Source: Candidatus Gastranaerophilales bacterium | Lineage (GTDB): Bacteria > Cyanobacteriota > Vampirovibrionia > Gastranaerophilales > Gastranaerophilaceae | DNA length: 31,374 bases | Assembly (NCBI GenBank): GCA_900552525.1 | Contig: UNSK01000024.1 | Location: 1-31,374 of the forward strand | Reading direction: 5' to 3' | Shown here: piece by piece, positions 16,617 through 23,835 of the stretch | How the letters are laid out: each line of letters begins with the position of its first letter | Position numbering within the stretch: position 1 is the first letter of the stretch | Program-made: the position numbers and the translations under genes | The notes under the pieces: model-generated | The model's database searches: none | What the model saw: the letters and a program-made list of their open reading frames with translations, nothing else | What the model was told of the DNA's origin: nothing

Positions 16617-16964
16617 ATGTCATTACGAAACGAACGGGTAAGAAAAGAATTAATGCGTGACATTTCTGAAATTATCAGAAAAGAAATAAGAGGGATTGAA
16701 GGCGTCTTATCTATCGTTGATGTTGAAGTTTCTCATGATAATTCATATGCAAAAGTTTACTACAGTGTTTTAGGTTCAGAAGAACAAGTTGCAAAAGACA
16801 AAGAAATTATTGAAAAGAACACCGGTAAAGTGCGTTATGAAATAGGGAAAAGAATTAGACTCAGAGTTACGCCGGAAATCAAGTTTGTATACTCTGACGG
16901 ACTTGAACAGGGCTCAAGAGTGCTTGATTTAATCAATAAAATCTCAAAGGGTGAGATAAAGTAA
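16617..16964 (+). CDS. rbfA: Ribosome-binding factor A
   Basis: RbfA is a small KH-fold protein that binds the 30S subunit and helps mature the 5' end of 16S rRNA, and is important at low temperature. At 115 aa the length is right. The start MSLRNERVRKELMRDISEII, the KVYYSVLG core and the C-terminal RLRVTPEIKFVYSDGLEQGS are family hallmarks. AGAAGGAG lies upstream of the ATG. truB begins one base after the stop, so the two genes form one operon for ribosome/tRNA maturation, with nusB, rpsA and ftsY nearby in the window. Confidence 0.96.
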   Translation: MSLRNERVRKELMRDISEIIRKEIRGIEGVLSIVDVEVSHDNSYAKVYYSVLGSEEQVAKDKEIIEKNTGKVRYEIGKRIRLRVTPEIKFVYSDGLEQGSRVLDLINKISKGEIK

Positions 16965-16965
16965 G

Positions 16966-17826
16966 ATGTTTGGCTTTCTTAATGTATACAAACCCAAAGG
17001 CATAACCTCTCACGATGTTGTGTCTGCATTAAGGCGGATTACTAAAGTCAAACAAATTGGACACACAGGAACACTAGACCCGTTTGCAGAAGGAGTGCTT
17101 CCTATATGCATTGGTAAAGCTACCAGACTTATTGAATACCTTGATGATGACAAAGCATACACCGGCACTATACAGCTCGGAAGCTCTACAACTACTTATG
17201 ACTTAGAAGGTGAAGAGGTAAATTTCTCTGATAAAAAAGTTACTTTAAATGAGATTGAGGCTGCATTAGATAAATTTCGCGGAGAAATTGAACAGCTTCC
17301 TCCGATTTATTCAGCTATAAAAGTTAACGGCAAAAAGCTTTATGAATATGCAAGAGAAGGCAAAGAAGTTAAGATTGAGCCAAGAAGAGTTAATATTTCT
17401 AAGCTCGAAATTCTTGAATATGACGAAACAAACCGCAGGTTAACACTGCATATAGAGTGTTCAAAAGGTACTTACATCCGTTCAATCGCGCATGATTTAG
17501 GCACTGAACTCACAACATTCGGACATCTGGTTAAACTTGTCAGAGTAAAAGCCGGAATGTTTGAGGTTAATAACGCCGTCAGCCTTGAACATATACAGAC
17601 AAAAGAAGATGTAGAAAAACTTTTGATTGCGCCTCTTAAAAAGCTGAATTATATGACATATGAATTAAACAAAAATGAGCTGGTAAAAGTTTCAAACGGA
17701 ACTGCTATTATGCCATCCAAGGAATTGCCGGAAAATAGTCTTATCCTCTTAACCTCACAGGAAAGGCTTATTGCGGCTGCCAAAATGACTAAAGGTCTGC
17801 TGAAATGCTTAAAAGTTCTGGGGTAA
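16966..17826 (+). CDS. truB: tRNA pseudouridine-55 synthase
   Basis: TruB converts U55 of the tRNA T-loop to pseudouridine. The catalytic Asp38 lies in GHTGTLDPFAEGVLP, and the N-terminal GFLNVYKPKGITSHDVV matches the family. The later blocks LPPIYSAIKVNGKKLYEYAR and GTYIRSIAHDLG are present, followed by a short PUA-like C-terminus; 286 aa is normal. The start is separated from the rbfA stop by one base; AAAGGGTGAG inside the end of rbfA may serve as ribosome-binding site, implying coupled translation. Confidence 0.96.
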   Translation: MFGFLNVYKPKGITSHDVVSALRRITKVKQIGHTGTLDPFAEGVLPICIGKATRLIEYLDDDKAYTGTIQLGSSTTTYDLEGEEVNFSDKKVTLNEIEAALDKFRGEIEQLPPIYSAIKVNGKKLYEYAREGKEVKIEPRRVNISKLEILEYDETNRRLTLHIECSKGTYIRSIAHDLGTELTTFGHLVKLVRVKAGMFEVNNAVSLEHIQTKEDVEKLLIAPLKKLNYMTYELNKNELVKVSNGTAIMPSKELPENSLILLTSQERLIAAAKMTKGLLKCLKVLG

Positions 17827-17859
17827 AGGCTTCTCTTAATTTTCTTTTTAGCTTTATAC

Positions 17860-17888
17860 TTGTCGAAATCCGTTAAATATGCTATAAT
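17860..17888 (+). promoter_or_regulatory. Promoter for the S1 gene
   Basis: TTGTCG (17860-17865, 4/6), a 17-nt spacer and a perfect TATAAT (17883-17888) with TG at 17880-17881 (TGcTATAAT). The predicted start near 17895 gives a leader of about 70 nt that contains the hairpin at 17910-17941. It separates rpsA from the rbfA-truB operon. Confidence 0.7.
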
Positions 17889-17909
17889 ACTCGCGTGTTT
17901 ATTAGGAAA

Positions 17910-17941
17910 GGGGTAATTCCGGTTACAAATCTGGTTACTCC
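17910..17941 (+). ncRNA. Hairpin in the S1 mRNA leader (possible autoregulatory element)
   Basis: In RNA, GGGGUAA (17910-17916) pairs with UUACUCC (17935-17941, one G-U), then after a UU bulge CCGG (17919-17922) pairs with CUGG (17931-17934) around loop UUACAAAU. Three GGTTA copies (17921, 17933, 17945) fall in the same leader. It sits 23 nt before the start codon, with AAAGGAG between. S1 genes are autoregulated through leader RNA in other bacteria; a role here is inferred. Confidence 0.4.
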
Positions 17942-17964
17942 ATTGGTTAGAAAGGAGAATACGC

Positions 17965-19032
17965 ATGGTGGAACAGTATTCAGATTGTGATTTCGAAACA
18001 CTTCTTGCAAAATATGATTACAATTTTAAACGCGGGGATATCGTAAAAGGAATTGTTTGTGCTTATGAAGCTGACGGTGCAATAGTAGATATAGGCTCAA
18101 AAAGTACTGCGTTTGTACCGGCTTATGAAGTTTCTTCTGACAGAAAAGCAAAAGTTGAAGATGTATTAGAACTTAATACAGAATATGAATTTTTAATCAC
18201 ACAAGAATGTGATGAGAACGGCAAATTTACACTTTCATATAAAAAAGTTCATCTTGCTCATACCTGGGCTGAATTGGAAAAAGTTAAAGAAGCAGACGAA
18301 ACAATTGCTGTTGTAGTTTCACAAATGGTAAAAGGCGGTGTTGTGGTTGATGTTTCAGGAGTACAGGGCTTTATTCCGCAAGGGCAGCTCTGCGCTAGAG
18401 AAACTATCTGCAATCCGGGAGATAAAATTGAAGTTAAAATTTTATCACTTGATAAATCTCAAAATAACCTGATACTTTCAAATAAAAAAGTTTTTGAAAC
18501 TAATATGGCTGAAACTCGCAAAAATGTTTTTGCACAGGTTGAAGTAGGACAGGTTGTAAAGGGAGAAGTTGTTAGAATTACTGACTTTGGTGCTTTTGTT
18601 AACGTTGGCGGAGTGGACTGCCTGCTGCCTCTTTCTCAGATTTCCTGGAAGTGGGTTGAACATCCAACTGATTTATTAAAAGTTGGTCAGGAGATTAATG
18701 TTGAAATTATTGACATTGACCATACAAAACAAAGAATTAGTTTGAGCTTGAAAAATACCGAACCTGATCCGTGGCTTAAAGCAGAAGAAGAGTTAAAAGA
18801 AGGCGACATTAAAGAAGGAATTATTACAAGAATAAAACCTTTCGGAGCGTTTGTTGAAGTTATGCCTGGAGTCGAAGCTCTATTACCGCAGACAGCTCTT
18901 GCAGAATATCAAAACAAAAACAACTGCATTTTGAATGCTGGAGATAAAATTAACACTCAAATTGTGAAGTTTAACCCGAAAGACAAAAGAATTTCACTAG
19001 GTCTGCCTAGTAATGAAGCTGCTGTAGAATAG
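17965..19032 (+). CDS. rpsA: 30S ribosomal protein S1 (four S1 domains)
   Basis: Binds mRNA and helps load it on the 30S subunit. Four OB-fold S1 domains are visible at about 22-91 (RGDIVKGIVCAYEADGAIVD), 107-171 (QMVKGGVVVDVSGVQGFIP), 192-260 (GQVVKGEVVRITDFGAFVNV, then RISLSLKN) and 277-346 (GIITRIKPFGAFVEV, RISLGLPS). At 355 aa it is shorter than the six-domain enterobacterial S1 and near the size of cyanobacterial S1. The ATG at 17965 has AGAAAGGAG upstream. It has its own promoter and a structured leader. The 3' end overlaps convergent maf by 26 bp. A related S1-repeat RNA-binding protein is the only alternative. Confidence 0.9.
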   Translation: MVEQYSDCDFETLLAKYDYNFKRGDIVKGIVCAYEADGAIVDIGSKSTAFVPAYEVSSDRKAKVEDVLELNTEYEFLITQECDENGKFTLSYKKVHLAHTWAELEKVKEADETIAVVVSQMVKGGVVVDVSGVQGFIPQGQLCARETICNPGDKIEVKILSLDKSQNNLILSNKKVFETNMAETRKNVFAQVEVGQVVKGEVVRITDFGAFVNVGGVDCLLPLSQISWKWVEHPTDLLKVGQEINVEIIDIDHTKQRISLSLKNTEPDPWLKAEEELKEGDIKEGIITRIKPFGAFVEVMPGVEALLPQTALAEYQNKNNCILNAGDKINTQIVKFNPKDKRISLGLPSNEAAVE

Positions 19033-19573
19033 CAGTTACGGCTTCCGGCGCTAAACCGACAATATTTTCAAAGCTTCCTTCAAACTTATCAATAAAGTTT
19101 GGAGGAAGTTCTTGTATGCCATAACTTCCTGCCTTGTCGAGAGGATTATATGTATCTACATAGTTATGTATCATATCCTCTGTCAGTTTATTAAAGCGAA
19201 CGTAGCTTGTTGTGGACAGAAGTGCTGCACGGTTTGTACGGGTATTTATACCGCAGGATGCAGTCACCACTGAATGAGTCTGACCTGATAAAGCTTCTAG
19301 CATTTTATAAGCTTCTTCTCTTGAGTGAGGCTTTCCTAAAATTTTATTATGCAGGACGACAACCGTATCTGCTGCTAATACTAAAGAATCCTTATCAACG
19401 CGGTTAACCACATCCAGACATTTCTTTGTTGCTAAATCTTCTATCTTTTCATATGAGAAGATATCGTCTTCCAGTTTCTCATCAAAATTAGACGGAATGA
19501 CTTCAAAATCCAGTTTTAAATCAGTTAAGATTTGTTTTCTTCTTGGAGAATTCGATGCAAGTATGAGTTTCAT
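19007..19573 (-). CDS. maf: Maf-family nucleoside triphosphate pyrophosphatase
   Basis: Maf proteins hydrolyse non-canonical or selected NTPs (dTTP/UTP or m7GTP types) to monophosphates, acting as a housecleaning enzyme and affecting septation in some bacteria. The N-terminal LILASNSPRRKQIL, Asp69 in LAADTVV, GKPHSREEA and the DKAGSYGIQ block are all present in 188 aa. The DKAGsYgiQ form resembles the dTTP/UTP (YhdE) branch, though I cannot prove specificity. Its ATG overlaps the stop of the preceding hypothetical gene (ATGA, 4 bp), so translation is coupled and maf is the last gene of a radical SAM-hypothetical-maf operon. Confidence 0.93.
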   Translation of the reverse strand: MKLILASNSPRRKQILTDLKLDFEVIPSNFDEKLEDDIFSYEKIEDLATKKCLDVVNRVDKDSLVLAADTVVVLHNKILGKPHSREEAYKMLEALSGQTHSVVTASCGINTRTNRAALLSTTSYVRFNKLTEDMIHNYVDTYNPLDKAGSYGIQELPPNFIDKFEGSFENIVGLAPEAVTAILQQLHY

Positions 19574-20058
19574 TTTACCCCTTTTCTTACTTCATTCCAC
19601 GCATTTTGTATAATTTCACTGCCTTTTTGTGTAAACCCTTTTACACCTAAGAACCTCTTTTCAACTACCTCGTTGTTATCAAAATTCTCAACCGCGGTTT
19701 TCAATATTTCCTCTGCGTTTTTCATTATGCCTGACCAGCGTTTGAAAAATGGTTTGTGTAGTGCTTTAACCGCTCCGGACATATTATCCAAAAGAAGTTC
19801 AGTCTTTCCAGTAACCAATTCTGAAAAACCTGTCAAATCCTTACTTGGAGCACAGAAAAATCTTCTGTCATAAAAAGCACTATCTTTATTAATTTTAATA
19901 CCTGTCAGCATTTTTGATGAAAATGTTGTTTCTGTACAGTCCATAACTGTTTCGTTATTCATCTTGTGCAGAAGTGCCTGCATATTTTTCTTTGCTTCCA
20001 GGCTTAGAAATCTTTGTTTTGCTTGAAAAGTCCTGTCCTGCACAGCTTGGATTTTCAT
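19570..20058 (-). CDS. Hypothetical protein with N-terminal MKIQ...FQA motif
   Basis: I do not recognise this 162-aa protein. It is soluble and basic with no signal peptide. The N-terminus MKIQAVQDRTFQAKQR fits the M-[KR]-I-[QC]-...-F-[QN]-[AR] motif shared with proteins at 1004, 6705 and 8874. A middle part has RRFFCAPSKDLTGFSEL, the rest is helical (about 85-162). The ATG has GGAGAAAAA directly upstream. It sits 9 bp after the radical SAM gene and overlaps maf by 4 bp, so all three are expressed together. Confidence 0.72.
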   Translation of the reverse strand: MKIQAVQDRTFQAKQRFLSLEAKKNMQALLHKMNNETVMDCTETTFSSKMLTGIKINKDSAFYDRRFFCAPSKDLTGFSELVTGKTELLLDNMSGAVKALHKPFFKRWSGIMKNAEEILKTAVENFDNNEVVEKRFLGVKGFTQKGSEIIQNAWNEVRKGVK

Positions 20059-20067
20059 TTTTTCTCC

Positions 20068-20697
20068 TTAATATCCGTTTTCTATAAACTCTCTATTTCT
20101 AAACTTCGCACCTAAACTACTTGCAATTTTTTCACATTCTTCAACATTTACATAATGAATTTTATCGAAGCCGGTAACAACTGACGCTGTAACTTCAATA
20201 CCTGCATCCGAGCAAGCCTTGATAAACTTTTTTACTTCTTCGTACCCATTTTTAATTTTCGGCTTGCAGATTTCATCATAATCTTTTTCAGAAGACGCAT
20301 TCAGACTCACTGAAACAAAATCAATAAGCCCTTTGAACTCCTCTGCAACATTTGTTTTGTAAATAGCATTAGCATGCCCGTTTGTATTTACTCTTATTTT
20401 AATTTGCGGATGATTCTTTCTTAAGTATTTGCAAAATTCTTTCATCATTTCGCGTCTTAAGAACGGCTCGCCATAACCGCAAAAAACTGTTGTCTTTACG
20501 TAAGGCAGGAATTTGTTAAATTGTTCTATAATATCCTCAAGCGTATAGTTATCATCATGCCACATTTCCGCGCCGCAAACATCATCTTTCTGGTTTCTCA
20601 GACAAAATATGCAGGAATTTGTGCATGAATTCGTTAAATTTACATAAACTGTTTCAGGATGTTCCTCATTATTTATAGAATATACAAGTGTATACAT
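20068..20697 (-). CDS. Radical SAM protein, resembling the TatD-associated family
   Basis: Radical SAM enzymes use a [4Fe-4S] cluster and S-adenosylmethionine to start radical chemistry. The cluster motif CTNSCIFC gives Cys25, Cys29 and Cys32 (C-x3-C-x2-C), preceded by TVYVNLTN. FCGYGEPFLR is the glycine-rich SAM-binding strand, followed by KIRVNTNGHAN and VSVSLNAS. At 209 aa with no added cluster domain it resembles the small family found beside or fused to TatD nucleases, but no tatD is in the window. Substrate unknown. The ATG at 20697 is preferred since AGGAGG (20712-20707) precedes it; a TTG 11 codons upstream lacks such a site. First gene of the operon with the 162-aa protein and maf. 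Confidence 0.87.
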   Translation of the reverse strand: MYTLVYSINNEEHPETVYVNLTNSCTNSCIFCLRNQKDDVCGAEMWHDDNYTLEDIIEQFNKFLPYVKTTVFCGYGEPFLRREMMKEFCKYLRKNHPQIKIRVNTNGHANAIYKTNVAEEFKGLIDFVSVSLNASSEKDYDEICKPKIKNGYEEVKKFIKACSDAGIEVTASVVTGFDKIHYVNVEECEKIASSLGAKFRNREFIENGY

Positions 20698-20733
20698 ACA
20701 GGCATACCTCCTGAAAAAATTATAATACAAACA

Positions 20734-22218
20734 TTACAAATCCTCTTTATGTTTTTTGTTTTTCTTTAAATGTTTAGGCATACTATCCTCATGTTCATCA
20801 CATCCGAGAACTTCATTTAAGTGGTTAATAAGTTCCGCAGAATGGTAGCACATTGCATGTTCAGATTTATGATGAATATCAACAATATGATAATGCATGG
20901 CCATCTCAACCTGTATAAGCGCAATATTATAGTGATAAATCCTGTCAATATAGCCGTCTACAGCCATTATGTAATCTTTTCTGGCATCTTGAAGAGCAAC
21001 ATAATTCAACTCGCCGGCTCTATATTTTCCTTCGACAAGTTTAAGGTTTGCCAGCGCCTGTGCAGCTTCTAAGCGGGCTGTAGGAATTTGCCGCTCTGAC
21101 CTGTCAAAATTATTAAACGCTCTTTTTACTTCGTAATACAAATCTTTTTTAAAAAGAGTTATTTCATTATCAGCAAGATTTACCTGAGCGTCCGCTCCTT
21201 TGATTGAATGCTTAAGTTCCATAAAATTCACATTAGAAGTCAGGTTAACTCCGACCTGCAAGCTGTTGTTTGACGCCTGATTTGAATTATTATAACCGTA
21301 TCCCGCACTTGCTGAAAGAGCCGGAAGGTAAGTTTTTCTTATATACTTAAGCGACTGTTCCATAGCATTCTTTGTTGAAATCAAAACCATTAAATCAGGA
21401 CTGTTATCATAAGCCAGCTGCACAGCGTTTTCTCTTGAGAACGGAAAAGTATATTTTTCATAAGGTTTAAGCTCTCTTACTGCTACAGAATAAGCGTAAT
21501 CATTATCAAAATCAAACGTAGGAGTATTTTTGATTTTATAATCAGGCTGACTATCAAGATACATTGAATTGTTTAAATCAACACGTGCATTATAATAGTT
21601 ATTCTCAGCTTCAAGAGCCATAACTTCTGCCTCGCTCAGATTGAGCTTTGCTGTCGTTAAATCCGGTGCAGACTTTGCGATTTTAACAAAATTTCTGTTA
21701 ATCTCGACATTATTTTTTGCAACCTGCAATAAAGCCTTTGCTTTCAGCAGGTTGTAATACTTGACTTTTACGTCAAATAAGGTTGAACAGAGGCTGTCCA
21801 TAAATTCATATTCCGCACCGAGTTTGTAAAACTCCTCCATCTTAATATAAGAAGTGGTTCTGCCAAAATCCCAGACCATTTTGTTTACAGAAACACCAAC
21901 ATTCGGAAGCTCTCTGTAATGACGATTGTAATAAATATTGTCCGAATTATTTTCATTATAAAACCCGACACCTGCGTTTATCACAGGAAAGTATGCCGAT
22001 CTTGCAACCCCGAGATTGCTTTTGGCAATATCGAGTTCATATTTCCTGCGTTTTATCTTCGGACTGTTTTTAAAAGCCGAAGCGACGCAATCAAGAATAG
22101 AAATACTGCTCCCATCCTTAATCTCTATTGGATGAAATAATTCATCATCTGCATGAGCAAATGAAATATTAAAATCTAAACCAAGAACTAACAATAATAC
22201 CAAAAATCTCTTTTTCAT
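20734..22218 (-). CDS. TolC-family outer-membrane efflux protein with His-rich C-terminal tail
   Basis: 494 aa. The N-terminus MKKRFLVLLLVLGL...AHA is a signal peptide. Two TolC-type halves follow: ILDCVASAFKNSPKIKRRKY, LGVARSAYFPVI and a coiled-coil stretch, then NAVQLAYDNSPDLMVLI, YLPALSASAGY and VEGKYRAGELNYVALQDARKD. The protein would form a trimeric channel across the outer membrane and periplasm. The last 55 residues carry about ten His plus Asp, Glu and Cys (MHYHIVDIHHKSEHAMCYH), a possible metal-binding tail. It is a clear paralogue of the TolC protein at 28612. The ATG at 22218 lies exactly 7 nt after TATAAT with no Shine-Dalgarno; earlier in-frame starts would disrupt the signal peptide. 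No adaptor or pump gene adjoins it. Confidence 0.88.
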   Translation of the reverse strand: MKKRFLVLLLVLGLDFNISFAHADDELFHPIEIKDGSSISILDCVASAFKNSPKIKRRKYELDIAKSNLGVARSAYFPVINAGVGFYNENNSDNIYYNRHYRELPNVGVSVNKMVWDFGRTTSYIKMEEFYKLGAEYEFMDSLCSTLFDVKVKYYNLLKAKALLQVAKNNVEINRNFVKIAKSAPDLTTAKLNLSEAEVMALEAENNYYNARVDLNNSMYLDSQPDYKIKNTPTFDFDNDYAYSVAVRELKPYEKYTFPFSRENAVQLAYDNSPDLMVLISTKNAMEQSLKYIRKTYLPALSASAGYGYNNSNQASNNSLQVGVNLTSNVNFMELKHSIKGADAQVNLADNEITLFKKDLYYEVKRAFNNFDRSERQIPTARLEAAQALANLKLVEGKYRAGELNYVALQDARKDYIMAVDGYIDRIYHYNIALIQVEMAMHYHIVDIHHKSEHAMCYHSAELINHLNEVLGCDEHEDSMPKHLKKNKKHKEDL

Positions 22219-22225
22219 ATCTTTT

Positions 22226-22253
22226 ATTATACCATGTTTGTCAAGCCTAACAA
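22226..22253 (-). promoter_or_regulatory. Promoter for the TolC gene (leaderless arrangement)
   Basis: On the minus strand TTGTTA (22253-22248, 4/6), a 16-nt spacer, and TGgTATAAT with TATAAT at 22231-22226. Seven nt separate it from the ATG, so transcription should begin at or next to the start codon. Confidence 0.6.
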
Positions 22254-22273
22254 TTATCATATAGAAGCTAAAA

Positions 22274-22297
22274 GCGGGAACTCTAAAGAGTTCCCGC
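22274..22297 (-). terminator. Intrinsic terminator after the ferredoxin gene
   Basis: A perfect 11-bp stem (GCGGGAACTCT at 22274-22284, complement at 22287-22297) with a 2-nt loop. On the minus strand it is followed by TTTTAG, on the plus strand by CCTTTTCGTTTT. It separates the ferredoxin transcript from the TolC gene downstream. Confidence 0.8.
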
Positions 22298-22324
22298 CCT
22301 TTTCGTTTTATTTATAATAATTAA

Positions 22325-22507
22325 TTAAGCAACTTCAATTGCGCATACAGGGCAAGCATTAGCAGCTTCTTTTACGCAATCTTCATTTCCTGCAATACCG
22401 GCAGATTTTACTTCTGCTCTATCTTCTACATGAAATACAGCGTCACAGATTGATTCGCAAGCGCCACATCCGATACAAGAATCATTAATAGTTACGTTCA
22501 TTGTCAT
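22325..22507 (-). CDS. Small [4Fe-4S] ferredoxin
   Basis: A 60-aa electron carrier. CIGCGACESIC gives Cys11, Cys14 and Cys17 (C-x2-C-x2-C) and the distal ligand is the Cys of ACPVC, forming one [4Fe-4S] cluster; Cys21 and a Cys between may form a disulphide as in other single-cluster ferredoxins. It is acidic, as usual. AAGGAG precedes the ATG at 22507; a second ATG two codons later is possible. The gene is monocistronic, with its own promoter and terminator. Likely electron donor to fermentative or radical enzymes, though no partner gene adjoins. Confidence 0.93.
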   Translation of the reverse strand: MTMNVTINDSCIGCGACESICDAVFHVEDRAEVKSAGIAGNEDCVKEAANACPVCAIEVA

Positions 22508-22532
22508 CTATCTCCTTTTTATAATTTCAACC

Positions 22533-22560
22533 TCCGGTAACACCGGATACAAATATTATA
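22533..22560 (-). promoter_or_regulatory. Promoter -10 and 5'-end hairpin of the ferredoxin mRNA
   Basis: A minus-strand TATAAT at 22560-22555 predicts a start near 22548. The first transcribed bases would then be TCCGGT-GTT-ACCGGA (22547-22533), a 6-bp GC-rich hairpin. A hairpin at the extreme 5' end is a known way to protect mRNA from decay. No clear -35. Confidence 0.4.
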
Positions 22561-22576
22561 CATGTAAAACCGGAAA

Positions 22577-23758
22577 TTAAAATAACCAGTCAGACACCCT
22601 TTTAGAGATTGAATCAAACCCAAGGGTTATGCCCAAATCTTTTGGTTCGATATTTTTAGAATAGTAAAGCACAGGTACCTGTTCTCTTGTATGATCAGTG
22701 CCCGGAACTGTCGGATCACATCCGTGGTCAGCCGTAATTATAAGCAAATCATTTTCTCCAATCAAAGGCAGAATTTTTTCTAAATAATCATCAATTTCCT
22801 CGATTGCTTCGCCATAACCTTTAGCATTATTTCTATGCCCGAAAAGCATATCTGTATCAACAAGGTTAGTAAATATAATTTCTCTGTCGGCATCTGTAAT
22901 ATTTACGCCTTCGTATTTAATTTTTTCCAAATCAAGCGAGCCGTCAAGTGCTTTTATAGTAAGCTCAAGACCTTCTTTGTTAGAACCTGTATGAATTGCA
23001 TGTGTAATTCCAGCCTTAGAAAAAATATCTTCAATTTTTCCGATACCGATAACTTTAGCCCCGGCTTTTTTAACTTTATCCAGAACAGTATCCTTCGGCG
23101 GCTCCATTGAATAATCTCTTCTGTCCTTAGAAATTCTGGTTGGCTTGCCGTCAATCACTTTGTAAGGACGTGCAATTACACGCGCTGTATTATAATTTCC
23201 TTCATCAAGAAGCCTTCTTGCTGTTTTGCACCATTCATAAAGCGTTTCAAGCGGAATCATATCTGTATCAACTGCTATCTGGAAAACACTGTCAGCAGAA
23301 GTATAAACAATCGGATATCCTGTTGAATGATGCTCATCATTTAATTTTTCTATAATTGCCGTACCGCTTGCCGGAATATTAGCTAAAATACCCTTACAGC
23401 CTGTTTCTTGTATAAATTTGTCAACAAGTTCCTTAGGGAATCCATTCGGGAAAGTTGAAAAAGGTTTTTCTGAAACAAGTCCTGCAATCTCCCAGTGTCC
23501 GGTTGTTGTATCCTTTCCTTTTGATTTTTCCTGCAAAGTTCCATATTGAGCAATCGGAGTTGCAGTCTTTTTTATACCTTTGAAATCCTGAATATTACCA
23601 AGCCCCATTGCTTCGAGCACAGGAACATCAAGCCCGTTATTGAATGCACAGACATTTCTCAGGGTATTACATTCCTTTGTATCGCCAAATTCTTCACAAT
23701 CAGGCATTGCACCTATTCCCATTGAATCAATTACAATTATTATCGCCCTTTTTTTCAT
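22577..23758 (-). CDS. deoB: Phosphopentomutase
   Basis: DeoB interconverts ribose or deoxyribose 1-phosphate and 5-phosphate in nucleoside salvage. It is an alkaline-phosphatase-superfamily enzyme with two Mn ions. Metal ligand Asp11 lies in IIVIDSMGIGAMPD, the activated Thr in GKDTTTGHWE (residues 84-86), and other ligands in ADHGCDPTVPGTDHTRE. SADSVFQIA and GHRNNAKGYG also match; 393 aa is normal. The ATG at 23758 has AGGAGG upstream. It diverges from nusB and is not beside other salvage genes. Confidence 0.97.
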   Translation of the reverse strand: MKKRAIIIVIDSMGIGAMPDCEEFGDTKECNTLRNVCAFNNGLDVPVLEAMGLGNIQDFKGIKKTATPIAQYGTLQEKSKGKDTTTGHWEIAGLVSEKPFSTFPNGFPKELVDKFIQETGCKGILANIPASGTAIIEKLNDEHHSTGYPIVYTSADSVFQIAVDTDMIPLETLYEWCKTARRLLDEGNYNTARVIARPYKVIDGKPTRISKDRRDYSMEPPKDTVLDKVKKAGAKVIGIGKIEDIFSKAGITHAIHTGSNKEGLELTIKALDGSLDLEKIKYEGVNITDADREIIFTNLVDTDMLFGHRNNAKGYGEAIEEIDDYLEKILPLIGENDLLIITADHGCDPTVPGTDHTREQVPVLYYSKNIEPKDLGITLGFDSISKRVSDWLF

Positions 23759-23835
23759 AAATAGCCTCCTAAACTTTTTAAATCATAACATATTTTTATG
23801 GTATTATAAATACAAAAACAAAAGGAGATAAATTT

